A stretch of 64,000 nt of DNA from Pseudoips prasinana (taxonomy: Eukaryota; Arthropoda; Insecta; Lepidoptera; Nolidae): the NCBI GenBank assembly GCA_951640165.1, contig OX621250.1, positions 15,773,501-15,837,500 of the forward strand. The letters run 5' to 3'. The translations under genes and the position numbers were made by a program. Within the stretch, counting starts at the first letter, position 1; the number at the start of each line of letters is the position of its first letter. Below, piece after piece: positions 61,794 through 64,000 of this stretch. The notes under the pieces are model-generated. The model did not search any database. It was not told the DNA's origin and was given only the letters and a program-made list of their open reading frames with translations.

Positions 61794-62584
61794 GAGTTTG
61801 ATACTCTAGTTCGAATGACGTTACCTCGATGTCTCTAACTCGACGGTACACTTCACCGATGGTTCGTTACCTCGAAAGATCTCTTCCTCGACGGGGCTTT
61901 TCTTCGATGGTACATTTGATCGATAGGTTGTTACCTCAAACAATCATCAAAAGTACAGTAAAGGTAAAGCATTTGTGTGTGTAACTGAAAGGTGTAAAGA
62001 TACTAGTGAATTAAAATGAATATCGATATAATAATAGAGGCAACATAGTTATTATGATAATAAATGAAATTAGGTACACATATTTTTTAAATTTACACAA
62101 CAAGCTACAACATTTATTAATTATTTGAACAAAAATCATCAAAAAGTAAAATTAACTAAAAGCAGAAACTCTTTTAATTCCAATTGTTCTCTGTTCTTAC
62201 TAATTTGTGCAATTGTCGATTGCCATTTCTTGCTTTTCTTTTTCAGGGGAGTCTTGTCCACACATGAACGCGCCTTGTGAATAATATGATTAGTGTATAA
62301 TAATGTAGATATAATAATATCGATATTAATTTCAATTCACTAGTATTTTTACACCTTTCAGTTACACACACAAATACTTTACATTTACTGTACTTTTGAT
62401 GATTGTTCGAGGTAACAACCCATCGATCAAATGTACCATCGAAGTAAAGTCCCGTCGAGGAAGAGATCCTTCGAGGTAGTGATCTTTCGAGGTAACGAAC
62501 CATCGGTGAAGTGTACCGTCGAGGTAGAGACATCGAGGTAAATGACCATCGAGGTAATGTCATTCGAACTAGAGTATCAAACTC
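61794..62584. mobile_element. Foldback element with 9 bp target duplication
   Basis: Begins 'gagtttgatactctagttcg' and ends with the exact inverse at 62584. Arms of about 250 bp (61794-62040 and 62330-62584) pair with few mismatches. Identical 9-mers (ctattttat, 61785-61793 and 62585-62593) flank it. Each arm carries six or seven copies of the motif TCGAGGTAA or variants. The 290 bp centre has no code. Confidence 0.85.
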
Positions 62585-62599
62585 CTATTTTATAGTCTG

Positions 62600-64000
62600 T
62601 GGTTGTGTCTGCAGTAATGTCATACTTTGTTGACAACATTATTCTGGAAAATATTGGTAATTCATAGGTGTAAGCTGTCAAAAAGATAATCAACAAATGG
62701 TCAGAGTATAATGCCCTTATACAGGTGCATAAAGGTGAATAATGATAATGACACCACAAGAAAATAGGATAATGACACTGTGGCTGAGTTCAATTCTAAA
62801 TGTTAGTAAACAATAATGTTACAGAATATAAACAACTGGACCAGTTTTGCACCACTTTATTGTGTTACAGAATTCCCTAATGATTATAAATAAATATTAA
62901 ATTCTACAACAATATATTATTTACATAATTAACTAATAACCTATCACAGTAAAATATAATGTGCCTGTATGTGTCCTCACCTGTGTTTGAATTTTATCTA
63001 GATCTAATTGTTTTTACTTTGGCAAGTCACAGAATTTTATTTCCAAGCAACACCAAAGTGAACATGTTTCATAAGTAAAGCTGATATGAGCTGTCATAAG
63101 CATTCCTCCGTATGCAGTATAAATATGGAGTATTAATTAAAGAGTATTAACCTGCATTTCAATTAAATCATTTCAGTTATAAGTAATTATTGTTTTAATT
63201 ATTTAAAAATAGTACCAAGCCAATATGATTTAAAAGTAGGATACAAGATAATACCAAACATGTTTTGGAATATATATAATTATTTTTTGACTAGGTACCT
63301 AACCAAAATAAAAATAAAAACCCCTTAAGCTTGGCTAATTAATTACAGATAGATTATTGGACCATACAGTCAACATTGCACAGCATAATAATAATATCCT
63401 GAAGTACAATTTCTACTCACTACCAAGTAAGCAAGCACATTCAAAGTAGATGTTGTTTGATTTGGTGAATTCATGAAACATATTTTAATATTAAACTTGA
63501 AGAACTCATCCATATCCTCCAGTTTGAAGTTGAACTTTGCTCTAATCTATATTAAATTATGAAACAAGGCAATCTCAATGAGAATAACTTATATGATATC
63601 TGGGTTTTACAGCAACATTACTAGTGCATAAGGTCATATTACCTAGCCATATACCTATAATTTATTTTGCAAAGTTTTAATTACATTTACATGCTGGTAT
63701 GAGTAGGGTCACAAACTTGGCAGGACTTTAGGGCACAACATGTTGTCAGCATTGCTTATTCAATCAATGCTCTTCATATATCTGTATATTGGGCTTACAT
63801 TCAGTACATAATCGATATATCGTCGGTTCAAAGGTAAAACTCACTAAGTGTCACTTTGACTCATAATGAGATAACGCTATTATTGCTTCTTTGAAGACAA
63901 AATCTACGATAAGAAAAATTCACTAGGTGCGTATTGTGCTCCATAACAAAACTGCGTAGTGGAAAAAGTCTTTAGATACACATCATCTGTAATCCCTTTG
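62600..64000. other. Stretch without recognised features
   Basis: AT-rich, no repeat shared with the rest of the window and no convincing open frame on either strand. Confidence 0.5.

Overview
This is a window of animal nuclear DNA, almost certainly from a moth or butterfly (Lepidoptera). It is AT-rich, its protein-coding exons are short and separated by GT...AG introns, and its introns are full of repeats typical of lepidopteran genomes: tRNA- and 5S-derived SINEs, RTE-like and jockey/CR1-like LINE ends, mariner elements, and the 'AGGGTTCCGTA' and 'GTGCCCCGCGGTTTTACCCGCG' dispersed repeats. Nothing bacterial is present: no operons, CRISPR or prokaryotic mobile elements.

Host gene 1 (156-38233, + strand) is SdhA, the flavoprotein subunit of succinate dehydrogenase (mitochondrial complex II). 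Ten consecutive coding exons with compatible phases give 552 residues, from the G-N-M-E-E-D region to the stop codon. The first exons (mitochondrial presequence and the FAD-attachment histidine) lie upstream of the window. All four active-site segments in the visible part are intact: QFHPTG, the Arg of [15 protein letters not shown] and [10 protein letters not shown]. The gene covers about 38 kb for 1.66 kb of code because the introns are loaded with transposable elements.

Host gene 2 (40860-58399, + strand) is a small gene I do not recognise. Four exons at 40841, 44782, 54364 and 58297 join in frame across three good introns into about 168 residues. It carries six N-x-S/T sequons and is followed by a poly(A) signal. 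Upstream exons may exist.

Mobile DNA, left to right: a 1.66 kb foldback (2899-4557) with a broken recombinase-like reading frame in its loop; a complete DD41D Tc1/mariner-class transposon with about 500 bp inverted repeats (9352-11831); a complete mariner with perfect 25 bp inverted repeats and TA duplication (32970-34251); a composite region (about 47395-52010) in which a DDE transposase gene has been split by later insertions, one of which holds a roughly ninefold internal tandem array; a decayed LINE (60100-61460) with a 141 bp MITE inside it; and a foldback (61794-62584) with a perfect 9 bp target duplication. Many SINEs and hairpin MITEs fill the rest, several nested in one another.

I found no clear new multi-gene system. 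The best leads are the unrecognised four-exon gene, the foldback with a 9 bp target duplication and internal 'TCGAGGTAA' motifs, the foldback carrying a recombinase-like fragment, and the two structurally intact transposons.
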